Positions 33,844 to 44,309 of a DNA stretch of 64,000 nucleotides are shown piece by piece. Both the position numbers and the translations under genes were made by a program. The stretch's first letter is position 1; each line of letters begins with the position of its first letter. The notes beneath the pieces are model-generated. The model searched no databases, was not told the origin of the DNA, and saw only the letters and a list, made by a program, of their open reading frames with translations. This DNA comes from Ophioderma brevispina (taxonomy: Eukaryota > Echinodermata > Ophiuroidea > Amphilepidida > Ophiodermatidae): NCBI GenBank assembly GCA_023653785.1, contig JAMKCH010010133.1:1-64000 (forward strand). The letters run 5' to 3'.

Positions 33844-35368
33844 ATGGCCTCAATACAAATAACGAGTAGGCCTCCTTACTTCGGATGTAAAGATTTACCA
33901 CAGTATCCAAATGAAGAGTACAGCCAATTGAAGTCCCACCTAACCAAGTTTGAACTGGGAAATGCAATGTGAGTATTGATTGCTGTCATAATTATATGCG
34001 CGGAACCGTGTTAGTGGGCGCGGTCAAGCATGGTTTGCATGACACGTACAATGTACACACATATTTACTCCATTCGGTTGTGTGTATTCTTAGGTCAGTC
34101 ACCCGAATGTACTACACATGCGCGAATTGCCATCGGTGACTAGCGTCGGTGACTTGTCCCTAGAATCTGCTATACAGGCTTCAATAGAGGGGTTTGTTTG
34201 TGACCTGTCCCACGTCATCGTTCAGCTGGCCAGAGAGCAAAATATTATCATTCCAAGGTACGCATTGAAAGTTTCAATTGATTTTACGCGGGGAATTTCA
34301 AGTATTTGTATGGCATGTGGCATTGAGAGACTCTATAATATGAATGGCGCTACGCGAGCATTACATGCTGAAAAGCGTTTCGGTTGACATTAGTCCCGCT
34401 TTTAAAAACTTAGAATACAGTGACATTTAAATTTTGTGAGACACACTATATAATCCGCTAAAATTCTAACATTCCATCAAACACCTGCTTTATTTGTTGG
34501 CAACATGGCCGCTCCCATCAACCCAGCGAGAACAATAAGCAAAGCGTAGCGTGATGATCTCCTATAAACTCGTTTCTTGCCTTTGTTTTGTAGTAACCAC
34601 ACCGTGACGACACATTGTTTAGAAACGTGGTGCATAATAGAGGTATCAAACATGTGAAAACTCTAAACAGTTGACATCAAATGGCTAAACACCTACCGAC
34701 AAAATGCCAAACATGTTTATATTTTAAGCATGTTTATAGATATAAGGTGTTTGGATATTAAACATGTTTAGAAAAAGTGTCTATAGCTATTTAAAAATGT
34801 TGCAAAATTAGTAGTGTTTAGAATGATGTTTAATTTCTTATCACTGTTTTACAGTGCGTACTAAAAACTAAACACATCATGATTACATTTTCTAAACATT
34901 GCCTTTAAACTAATTCAAAAATATTCTGATTTTATTAATAGACATTTCTGTTTTGGGAGAATAATGGAGCACTTTGTGAGTTAAAAGGAGTGTTGTGTGC
35001 ATGATTTTCTATTACTCCATTTCCAACTTTAATTCCGTCGTCTCATGTGTTTAATTTTTAAGTATCACTTTTGCGGAGTGGCAGTTCATAGCTTCCCCCA
35101 CAAACTTGGATTGGGGCCACGAGCTCTTAGTGGCAAAGCATTTATGTACGTTATTGTCAAGGACCATATATTAATCAAATTAAGTTCCCCTTATTTCTAC
35201 TACACATGAACAGGAACCATTCTATCCACTATGCCAAATTTTGGATAACGTTTTAACCATTGTGCAAGCTTTCCTCTATTTCTGCAGCATATCAGTCCAT
35301 TTGACGAATTTGAGGATTTTAAACCAATTTTGATAACCAACGGGCTGGAAATAGGAGCCCATATTTAG
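33844..35368 (+). CDS. Candidate four-exon gene, ~137-residue protein of unknown family
   Basis: Exons proposed: 33844-33968, 34099-34257, 34594-34642, 35288-35368. Exon 1 begins ATGGCC and ends before gtgagt, a strong donor. Exon 2 follows an AG at 34097-34098 and ends before gtacgc. Exon 3 follows 'ctttgttttgtag', a strong acceptor, and ends before gtatca, a weak donor. Exon 4 follows 'cctctatttctgcag', a strong acceptor, and ends with TAG. Phases agree: exon 1 leaves two bases, exon 2 leaves two, exon 3 leaves none. The product has PPYFGCKDLPQYPNEEYSQL near the start, a helical SLESAIQASIEGFVCDL in the middle, and an acidic SPFDEFEDFKPILITNG near the end. No signal peptide or membrane segment. 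I do not recognise the family. Reading the exon 2 frame through to 34384 is an alternative. Confidence 0.45.
34660..34925. repeat. AAACATGTTTA-rich repeat in the third intron
   Basis: Words such as 'aaacatgttta', 'aagcatgttta' and 'taaacat' recur in both orientations over 260 bases. It looks like a degenerate palindromic element inserted in the intron between exons 3 and 4 of the candidate gene. Confidence 0.45.
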
Positions 35369-35374
35369 CGACAC

Positions 35375-36845
35375 ATTCTCACATCCTTCATTTTTAAAGT
35401 ACTCCGAGAGGATTGAATGAACAGCGCAGTGTAAACATAATGCATTGAAGTTCAAACAACCATGCTCTATGGAACACTCCTTGGGACAGCTATCTTTGAA
35501 TTGGCAAATGAGGTCCTGGAACAGTGACTCCCCTACATAATATTAGATCTATATCACGTTGCGGCGTTGGGTGTAGCAGAAACTCGGACGACTCCCCGGA
35601 TGAGTGAAAAAACCGCTGAATCGGGTAGAATATTTTATGATGCATCTCAGTGGTAAAGGAATAGGGTAAATTTATGGCAAAGTGTTTACGAGTCCATGCG
35701 TGCAACATTCGGAGGTGACAGGACACCTATAGGTTGAGGCAGATAAAAGCAAGCGGGGATACACACGGCCATGGTTTTCAATCTCTTTAAATTGGCGATA
35801 TGTCGATGAGAAATCATTAAAGTCGGGGATCTTTCAGGGTTGAAATCGGGATTTTTTAACATTTGTATGAGGTTTGGTAGCTAAATAACAAAAAAATTCC
35901 CATTTTTAAAACCAAATTTTTAATTTCCGCATTGAATTTATCGCAAATCGGGGGTCAATACTGAGACAAGACAACAAGGGTACCTTAATTGCTTCCAAGC
36001 GATATTAAGAATGTAGGCATACGGTCAATGGGGTAGAGTGGCAAAACTAGTGGTCTTCGACACGGCCACTCGACGCGACGCGAAGCCACATTTTTCTTCG
36101 TTCGTCCATCAGTGATGAAGAATGACCCTGACAAGAAAATTAAGAATATACACATTTGTTGATTAAAGTTATGGAAAAATTAAAAAGTTGGCCTACAAAT
36201 TACCTGGAGTCTTTATAATCATATCAATGTCCCTATCTGTTGGGTATGTTATTTTTATGGGTAAAATATATCTCTGTTCTTCCAAAATGGCCTAGACTAT
36301 CATTTGGAGGAGCAAATTAAGAAATTCATATTTTGTGAAAATGTCCAGGCCGCTTTAAGTTTTGTGGGTGCGCACGGGGCTGGGGGAGAACAATTGGCAT
36401 GAGAAAGTCTGTGACACCCAGGAGACATTCGATGGAAGGATACTGCCAATGCTATTACTCACGGAGCCACTTGTGTTCAAAGGCGGATTTGATGCGTGAA
36501 ACATGGACTTACAAAATGTGCCCTCAACAAGTATCTTCTACCCGACTAAACAAATACCTAAACAAGTACTTTGCCTGTTGTTTGCTTGACCCCTAAACAA
36601 GTAAGACAATTGAATTGTTCGTTAATAGACACTTGATTTATTATTTTGCTACTTCCATTTACAGTATTTTCTCATACCCTAAATACGTACATCCCAATTT
36701 CAGGGTTAAGAAAAAACATACCCTTTTTCAATATTTTGATGGTTTTATAACCGATCAATGTACGCGAGCTGAATCGCCGTCGAAAAAAAACCCTTTTTAC
36801 GCGTTTTCTTGTTCACGATCATATACACTTTTGAATACAAGTGGC
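35375..36845. other. Unassigned DNA
   Basis: No polyadenylation signal or further exon could be confidently assigned after the candidate stop. Near 36530-36605 the word 'ctaaacaagta' repeats a few times. Confidence 0.4.
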
Positions 36846-36849
36846 CCCC

Positions 36850-38800
36850 GGGTATGGACTTGATTCTGGACATGCGCTTATGCCTTTCAGCCTCCGCTGC
36901 TGATTGTGAAATTCTGATGGTTCGCACCATCTGTGACAAGGCTACGCAGTGGGGGCGATCTAAGGCTAGGCTTTCCCAACCGTTACGTATTTGCTGAAGC
37001 TCTGACTGAGAAGCCTTGAGTGTATCTTTCAAACGCTTCTTCTGTCCACCACGATTCAGTCTTCAGTTCGCCATAGAAGATTTTCACGGGGAGATGATAG
37101 TGAGGCATTCTTTTTTCTGGTCAACGCACCAGCCTATCCAAGCTGTAATTTCTTCAAGATGGTGCAGGTACTTGACATACCAGCACGAGTGCTGGACTTA
37201 GGTATCTGCGAGACTTTTGCCCTGCCATTTGACGGTCAGTATACTTCTCAGACAGTTCAGTAGAGTGGGAGCAAGGGACTTGGGTCAAACGCATCGTTCA
37301 TGTCCCACTACATCTCAGCTTTGACACCTTTGGTAGTTAGTATGGACCCTTACATCAATGCAAGATGTTAGTGGTGTCAAAATTGTGGTGTCACTTTTCA
37401 AAGGGTCAATTAAGTTTACACAGGGGCCAAACTTGAATTACTCCAATCATGTTGAAATGTATGCCATATTGTTCAGTCTAGTCATAAATTCAAAAAGTGT
37501 ATAGTTTGCACAATCTATGACCATTGGTTTTAGAGTTATTGAGTAAAAATGGCTAAAAGTGCAAAAAAGGTCAATTTCCATTTGTACAGGGGTCAAAATC
37601 AGAAGTTGCTCCAATTTTTGGTAAAAAATGAAACAAATTGTTCATCTAGCTTAATGTGTGTTATCATGATATGTGACAAAATAGGTCATGGGGCAACATA
37701 ATCCAATTGGCATTGACCTTCTTTGACCTTTATTTCGGTAAGTAAACATTTAACATAATCAAAACTATACTTTTTTGGGAGTCCTCATTCCGCAGACAAT
37801 AATTTGCAAGCATTTAAAATATAATCAGAGTAACTTTCATTGTTGACCCCTGTACAAATTGAGTTTGACCTTTTTTGCACTTTTAGCCATTTTTACCCAA
37901 TAACTCTAAAATCAATGGTCATAGATGGTATAAACTATACATTTTTTGAATCCTTGTGACTAGACGCACAATATGGCACATATTTCAACATGATTGGAGT
38001 AATTTAAAAGTTTGACCCCTGTGTAAACTTAAATTGGCCCCTATTGAAAAAGTGATACCACAATTTGACACCACTAACTACCTTGCATTGATGTAGAGGG
38101 TCCATACTAACTTCTAAAGGTGGCAAACCTTAGATGTAGTCCGGCATGAACGAACTCCCTAAATAAGGACCCTATGATATTCTGCTCCTGCTCTACAGAT
38201 GGAAGTGATTAGCGTTGGTACACTGGAAGTGATTAGCGTTGGTACACTGTCTAAGTTTCACGATTATGAAGTAGGGATGGCAAGACAATAGCCTTGTAGA
38301 CCATTAGTTTGGTGTCTAATCTGAATCCTGGCCATTCCCAGACCTTTGCATGCAGACGGCCAAAAACAGCACTGGCTTTTGCAATCCTTTTCATCATCAA
38401 TGAGCACATTACGGGACAAGGTGCTTCCCAAGTATGTGAACGTGTCAACTGCTGTTAGCTTCTGATCTTTAACAGTGATAGATGGTTTCACATATGGCTT
38501 CCCACGAGCAGGTTAGTACATGACTTCAGTCTTCTTTGTGCTGATGGTCAAGCCAAAGTTGTCACAGCCAGATGAGAACAGGTCCATGTTCTGCTACTTA
38601 TCATTATGTGTACCAGCATATAGTCACGGGCAGATTCTTCGACTACTTTGGTTTTAGCCCGACGCCGTCTCAGAATGAACAGTTTGCCATCATAACGATA
38701 ATTGATACTAATCCAAGGACAGCCGTTGCAGAAGCCATCTTGAAGCTTGGCACTGAACACAAGGCTAAACAGGACTGCTGATAGAACACATGATATTTCT
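36850..38800 (-). pseudogene. LINE remnant split by a 935-bp insertion
   Basis: Two minus-strand parts belong together. The upstream part (38198-38800) carries FSAKLQDGF, DGKLF-LRR-RAKTKV, DNFGLTISTKKTEVMY, and LTAVDTFTYLGSTLSRNVLI, all typical of a LINE polyprotein after the palm. The downstream part (36850-37257) carries LNCLRSILTVKWQ, a broken segment matching AGM-x-SIY and KIFYGEL, then GGQKKRFKDTLKAS and LALDRP. The inserted element at 37261-38195 separates them. A 24-bp tandem duplication (ggaagtgattagcgttggta plus four bases, twice) sits at about 38203-38250. Stops and shifts show the LINE is dead. Confidence 0.85.
37261..38195. mobile_element. 935-bp foldback element inside the LINE, copy 1
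   Basis: Ends TAGAGTGGGAGCA and TGCTCCTGCTCTA are inverted repeats, and the arms stay complementary inward for over 300 bp ('tttgacacc', 'ttagtatggaccct', 'ttgtggtgtcac', 'gtttacacaggggcc', 'atgaccattggttttagagt'). CAG flanks both sides (37258-37260 and 38196-38198). Removing the element and one CAG rejoins the LINE frame as HFHLNCLRS, which supports a 3-bp target duplication. No transposase was seen in the centre. Confidence 0.9.
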
Positions 38801-38804
38801 TTAT

Positions 38805-39525
38805 TCCATTAGTTAGTCACTTAAAAGTGCATATCCACTTCAATATCAGTCAAAAACTTCAATGGCTTTTTACTCAATTTTACTCACAAACAATAATCCA
38901 ATATGGCCGTCAGATCAAAAATGGCCGTCATTTTCTCAATATTGTGATTTAAGCATTACTTTAAGATAAAAATCAACTTTAATATCATCCAAATTAGACT
39001 TGCACATAACACTGGCAAATAACACAAATACACGCCAATCCAATATATTTAAATCCAAACTGGCCCTATTGACCTGTAGCTAACATGCCAGAATTAATCA
39101 TCTAGTGGACTCCCGCTCAAGCTTGCCACGGCCACCATATCAATGTGCTCGAACTGTGGGCTATTTTTATGGCGCTGAAACACTGGGTTGCTCTGACGTG
39201 ACCAGAGGAAGAGTGATCCTGGTCTGATGCGACAAGATGACGGTAGTGACATACCACAACAAGGAGGGGTCCAGTAGCCCCAGTCTCTAAAAGGAGACAG
39301 CCAAACTCCTAGAGTGGTGCAGGCATCCATCAGGACATTGATCTGATAACGCCAGATGCTCTGATAGCGTCAGCAGCTTAAAGTGGGGCCCTTTAGCGAT
39401 CACAAAGCGATGCAATGTCGCATTTTATTATGCGACTATGGGGGTTTCTGAGGGCCCTGAGAGCAATATTTTAGGGGGCCCTGTCAGCAGCTGCTGACAC
39501 TGCTGACTCTTAAATCCGCCACTGG
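38805..39525. other. Unassigned DNA with ATGGC-NGCC-like words
   Basis: At 38890-38940 'atatggccgtcag' and 'aatggccgtcattttc' recall the repeat at 894-1350. The minus frame 39094-39330 has no recognised motif. At 39400-39520 short palindromic words (gcgat-cgcat) occur. Confidence 0.35.
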
Positions 39526-39529
39526 TGGA

Positions 39530-40880
39530 ATGGCTTCCTCCCGGCAGTTTGTCTCCCCGTCTACTACTCATGGAGCCAAGAACCCATGGCCTGCCGTGTT
39601 GCAATGGTAGTGGATTGGTCAGGGATCATTGCCAATGCTTTCACATGTTGTTAATTATACAAAGAGTCCCTCGTCCTCTTGGCGCTTGTGGGTAACCCCA
39701 TGGGCCAGCATCAGTGTGGCCGTTCCCACGGCTTCTTGAGCTGCTAGTCATGGACCCCATCAGGTTCTCTACCCAGTGCGGTATATGGTAGAGGGCGTCC
39801 GTACCTCTCAACCTGTCTGGCGCATTTCCGCAAATCGTACACCAGCGCGGGACTTTGAACAGGTTCAGCTCCTCAGGCAGAGGCGGAAGTAAACAGAGAG
39901 TCTTACAAATCTTGACTCCGCCGGTTCTATAGATGGTGCCCAATCAAAAATCGATTGTGTCCTGCGCCTGTTAGGCCAGATCGGGGATTTCATATAAAAA
40001 AATGTTTCACGATTGACCTGGGTGTCCAAACAGTCAGGTGTTACCGTACCACCGATTTGGAGTGCTATTCGGGGTTCAGAGATGGTAAAGTGTTCCTCAC
40101 GAATCTGTGCTGAAAAGAGCATGTTACGGTACATCCCGTTCGTTCATTCGTTCCGGAGTAAGATTTGCCGCTAGTGCTCCAGTTCTTAGTGTCTGAGGAA
40201 TTAAAGCCACAAGGCTAATCTGCTGGAGCTCTCTAGGAAGAAGGCATTTCTTGTGGCATACAGTAGCCTCTTGGTGACGGAGTTCCGAAATACATGCCTT
40301 TTCCATTGATGAGGCCCACTTGTGGTGGTCGAAGAATGGTGTGTCCATCCTGCCACTGGCGGATTTTCTCGCAAAAAACCAAAAAACGTCTTTTATGCCA
40401 CGCCCAGTGATTCTTCCGGACCTGTCCTTAGCTGCGGGACGGTCGGATAAATTTTGTTGCTCACTTGGGGCATTAAAGTGGTACCTCAAGCATACCGAAG
40501 GGCTTTGGAAAACTCAACAGCTTTTCATCTCCACGGCTCCTCCATATGATCCAGCATATGTGTTGCCTCGACCATCCATAGCGCACATCGAAAAAACACG
40601 ATCCTTTGGTGGGCTCTCGGTTAGGTGCCATGATGTGTGCACTCACACCCCTCTTGGGCATATTACAAAGGTTCCACGATTCAAGATATCCTGGACACTA
40701 TAGGATGGATTTCCGACAACAGAGACGGGATACTCTAGCGCTGGTGCCCACCTTCCGTTCCTTCTTTCACCGCCTAAGACTACCAATGGCATGCTGTGCA
40801 AAAGTAAGGTCACGGAGGATATAGCTATCGAGAGTACTGTGTATTTCCCTCTCCGCAGTGGGAGGGGATACACTAGCGAT
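39530..40880 (+). pseudogene. DIRS-like retroelement fragment (RNase H end and tyrosine recombinase)
   Basis: Across plus-strand frames the order fits DIRS elements. First VYYSWSQEPMA and DWSGIIANAFP (end of the RT-RNase H part), then PRLLELLV, then a recombinase region: ARY-like DLPLVL, IDEAHLWW, VSILPLADFLAKNQKTSFMP, FCCSLGALKWYLKHTE, LFIS, and a C-terminal ILDTIGWISDN (family ILxxxxWxS-x-x-TF). The expected Arg-His-Arg-Tyr residues are partly lost and several frameshifts and stops occur. After it, 40838-40873 folds into a hairpin (gtgtatttccctc with ggaggggatacac), like DIRS 3' ends. Minus-strand frames of up to 121 codons here are shadows. Confidence 0.75.
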
Positions 40881-40884
40881 GGAT

Positions 40885-41300
40885 ACCTACCCTCCGCAAC
40901 CTTAACAACTCACCCACAATGTTTTTTCCACCTAAAAGAATGTCTCGGGTAGGTTGTATTCTTTACAATTTGGAGAAACATTTTGAAGGACAACTCATCG
41001 TATGTTAGCGGTGATTCGCCCGAAAAATAGTGCTGCTGCTGGCAAACTTTTATAATGTGCATGATATAGAGGTTTCTTTGTCGGGCCCTAATGAGACATT
41101 TGTGCCACCTTGGGATACAAATTTATCTCAATTTGATCGGTGGAATTACCTACGGAGAAAATCTAGTAGAAAAGAAAACAAAAAAACCTTAAAATATTTA
41201 TAAAAGAGTCTAGTTTTGCCGCCGGGCACCGCTACTCCATTGCGATACACACGCCAAAGAATCCTCAAACCACCAACAAAGCGAGGCACAACGTGCAAAT
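40885..41300. other. Unassigned DNA
   Basis: Flank between the DIRS fragment and the duplicated segment. No coding or repeat signal recognised. Confidence 0.35.
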
Positions 41301-41301
41301 T

Positions 41302-41647
41302 ACGATGTCACACCATGCATAATACATGTCGTGCGATCTATTCCAACCAATTACTGCACGGGGTCGTGCATGTACAATCAGAGGAAACCCGGAAAGAGCA
41401 ATGCGCTGTGACACGAGGTTCCGATAGCCCACGTGAAGTGAATGAAAAATACGGAATATCGGAACTAGCAGAACGGTATAATGGAACGATGTCATGGATG
41501 GGAAATGTCTTGAAGAAGTGTGGTTTGCTTTCTGCATATTAGCACCGTCAAGAGCACTAAAGACGATGTCAGAACTAAACCACTGGCATTTTTGCCAATA
41601 AGGACTTTGATCTATTGCAACACAAATTGTACTAAGTTTCTACGAAA
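41302..41647 (+). repeat. 346-bp duplicated segment, copy 1 (empty site)
   Basis: Identical to copy 2 (41883-42541, insertion removed) except for two substitutions seen by eye (ggaat/gaaat near 41454 and ataagg/atatgg near 41599). It contains a single GGTATAAT at 41475-41482, the site that carries an insertion in copy 2. Frames on both strands are repeat-derived. Confidence 0.9.
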
Positions 41648-41861
41648 TTATTATGAGCAAAATGAGAATGAAATTTGAGAATTTGGCCCAGAGCCAAGCT
41701 TTCTGTGCTTTGTAATAGCGCTATATACAAGTGACCCAACCAAGGTTAATTATATTAAGCAGTGGCGCGCTTTTCAATATGATCTAATGATGTTGTAAAG
41801 AAGTTTGTTTGTTCTCAGTTTCGTTAAACGGTGAAAAGGGATATATGGTCCGCCGGAAGTC

Positions 41862-41883
41862 AAAAAAAAAAAAAAAAAAAAAA
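41862..41883 (+). repeat. Poly(A) run before copy 2
   Basis: About 22 A directly precede 'cgatgtcac', the first bases of the duplicated segment. It may be the tail of an upstream retroelement or the scar of the duplication. Confidence 0.8.
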
Positions 41884-42541
41884 CGATGTCACACCATGCA
41901 TAATACATGTCGTGCGATCTATTCCAACCAATTACTGCACGGGGTCGTGCATGTACAATCAGAGGAAACCCGGAAAGAGCAATGCGCTGTGACACGAGGT
42001 TCCGATAGCCCACGTGAAGTGAATGAAAAATACGAAATATCGGAACTAGCAGAACGGTATAATCAGGGAACAACAATCAATGGGAATTGGCTGTGGCTGT
42101 CTGCCGATTCCCGTAATCAGATTTTCACGTTCATTCATCACACTCCGTTTGGAGCTTCCGCGGTTGGGAATATTAGCAGAGCTTCGACAGCTAAGGGACA
42201 TAACAACGGTCCCATAATGCAGTGGGCACACAGCAACCAGGTATGCCATGTCCGATCACGTGGCAGATGGCATACCAGATATATATCATATCAAATAAGT
42301 TTGCCGCTATCGTCCAATGGCAGCGCTCTGTGGCAGTCACCAATTTGCTGAGTCACTGTCAGGGGCCTGGTATAATGGAACGATGTCATGGATGGGAAAT
42401 GTCTTGAAGAAGTGTGGTTTGCTTTCTGCATATTAGCACCGTCAAGAGCACTAAAGACGATGTCAGAACTAAACCACTGGCATTTTTGCCAATATGGACT
42501 TTGATCTATTGCAACACAAATTGTACTAAGTTTCTACGAAA
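41883..42541 (+). repeat. 346-bp duplicated segment, copy 2 (filled site)
   Basis: Same sequence as 41302-41647 but interrupted after GGTATAAT by a 305-bp insertion. It starts exactly after a poly(A) run and ends at 'tttctacgaa'. Confidence 0.9.
42056..42376. mobile_element. 305-bp insertion with GGTATAAT target duplication
   Basis: GGTATAAT at 42056-42063 and again at 42369-42376 flank the insertion 42064-42368. It starts CAGGGAACAA and ends GTCAGGGGCCT(G). If the final G belongs to the element, the duplication is 7 bp (GTATAAT) and the ends CAGG/CCTG are inverted. Copy 1 preserves the empty site, so insertion is shown directly. hAT type is likely from CAGG ends and 7-8 bp duplication. No transposase. 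Confidence 0.85.
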
Positions 42542-42639
42542 GGGGTATGGGGTCTGAAGCAGTGAACTTTGAAGTGATTTTTCTTAATTTTCCTAAATAG
42601 TGGTATATACATGTTACACATCATATTGTAGCCATGTCA

Positions 42640-43000
42640 CAAAGTGTTAAAATTCATGTCAATTTTTGCTCTGGTTGCCATGGTAACCATGTAAAGCCTC
42701 TGATTGGCTAAACACTAGAACGAACGTAACTAAATAACTAAACAAGCTATTGGGACGAAACTTGGGTGGCATGTGCACGGGGTTAATACGCAGTGAACCA
42801 TGAAGCCGGATTTTTGATACCGTTGCCATGGCAACCGGCAATCGACCAATCACATAATTTCATGGCGTAATTTGAATTTGGAACACAATTTTGAAAATCG
42901 GCCTTCATGGTTCACTAGCCCTGTATGTGCTCAATATGTGTGCCAAATTTCATGTGCATAGCTTGTAGCGTTCTCTAGTTACGTTCGTTTTCGTTTTGGT
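42640..43000. repeat. Imperfect palindromic repeat with two RFX X-box words
   Basis: 'gaacgtaact', 'caagctat', 'gcatgtgcac' and 'gtgaaccatgaag' on the left are mirrored on the right as 'cttcatggttcac', 'atgtgcatagcttg' and 'agttacgttcg'. GGTTGCCATGGTAACC (42673-42688) and GTTGCCATGGCAAC (42822-42835) are perfect palindromic matches to the RFX-factor X-box. Confidence 0.65.
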
Positions 43001-43237
43001 TGTTTGCGTATTTTAACGAAACGAGTTATAGACCTCGAAACATTTAGACAAAATTGAGGGCGCTTTTGATGTAAAATATGGATTGTGTTTGTAAAATTTC
43101 AATTTATACTCAATTATCGTAATTATTAATGAAAGAATCATCGAAATCGGTGCATCCATTGTCCTGTAATTAATTTTTAAAATAATTTTCTTAAATATCG
43201 CAGGGTGAGAAAACAATAAAATACATAAAAAATCACT

Positions 43238-43257
43238 AAAAAAAAAAAAAAAAAAAA
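43238..43257 (+). repeat. Poly(A) run, 20 bases
   Basis: Twenty A lie between 'aatcact' and 'gaagtcatagtccgg', directly before a MITE copy. It resembles the poly(A) plus 'gaagtc' context near 41855. Confidence 0.85.
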
Positions 43258-43378
43258 GAAGTCATAGTCCGGGCTCCATCGACAACGGAATAAAGCGTGA
43301 AACTAATGTCAATTGAATCGAGTGCCATATTCTTCATCGTTATAGGTGGAATATGAGTCCGGTGGACCATATCTCCTG
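43258..43378 (+). mobile_element. MITE of the TAGTCCG family, copy 1
   Basis: 'gaagtcatagtccgg' at the left, the shared core 'aacggaataaagcgtgaaac' + 'taatgt', and a right end 'tatgagtccggtggacc' match the inverted copy at 44331-44477. The copies differ by several indels. Confidence 0.7.
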
Positions 43379-43655
43379 CCACACCGGCATCAACCCAAAC
43401 CTTTCCGAATTCTTTTGTACATCTGTACCACACTTGAGTACGTACAATTCAAAATCAACCCTCATTTGGGTGAATTCAAAGTTGCATCATCGAGATTTGG
43501 ATTCAACAGGTTAACTTTGCCTAGAAACCATCAAACCATTTTTGCAGACTCTTGTACAAGGTCATAATGGACATACTGCAAGACTGTATTGAATTTTTAT
43601 CTGAGCAATTTTTAGTCAATCGCCGAACAAGCATGAATGTCTGGCCACTGTTCAA

Positions 43656-43800
43656 TGGCGGATCCAGGATTTGAAAAATGTCAAAATTACCGGGGGGCTG
43701 AAAGGCTGTAACTGGTCCAAAATAGCTCAAAATGGGCTGATTTTGCAAGAATTTGCAGAATTACCGGGAGGCGCGCGCCCCCTCCCTGGATCCGCGCCTG
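43656..43800 (+). mobile_element. MITE with GGCGGATCCAGG ends, copy 2
   Basis: Plus-strand copy of the element at 18101-18259. It begins TGGCGGATCCAGGATTTG and ends CCTGGATCCGCGCCTG. The flanks ctgttcaa and ctgttgtt could be an eroded 8-bp duplication. Confidence 0.8.
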
Positions 43801-44309
43801 CTGTTGTTTGCTCAACAGTAAAATTATATGCACTTATCAATATAATTATACTTATACAGATGTAATGAATAAAAATCAATGCATAGTAATGTGATCAGAT
43901 GTATCATAAGAAAGTTTATTATGAAAGAGGTATAAAAGTGGCAGAAGTGAAAAATGTGGCCTTTTAAAGGGGTACATACCGATCCTTAATTTCGACCTCA
44001 CCACTCGCACCATCAAACCTGGGAGTTTGGTTTCACTGAGCTTGTATTTTTCACATTTCATCTGTAAAAATATTTAAGCGAAACTTTCCCTTTTATAGAT
44101 GCTACAGCCATAAATATGAGTTGTTAACGTTACCGGATATTAATGGTAGTGTACAGACAGTGCCGCTTTAATACGTTTACGTCTAAATGTTGGATTCAAG
44201 TTCAAACGAAATTTCGGAATTAAGGTATGGTGGCGAATCCTTTCCTAAGAAACAAAAACAATATTTCCTGAAAATGACCAGTGCACATTAATATTTTTAA
44301 AAAATGTGC

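Noticed and set aside
40124..40489. 121-codon minus-strand frame in a run of long minus frames
   Set aside because: The plus strand carries DIRS recombinase motifs in the same place, so the minus frames are shadows.
41809..42351. 180-codon plus-strand frame
   Set aside because: It begins upstream of a poly(A) run read as poly-lysine and crosses a transposon insertion inside a duplicated repeat. The same frame is cut short in copy 1.
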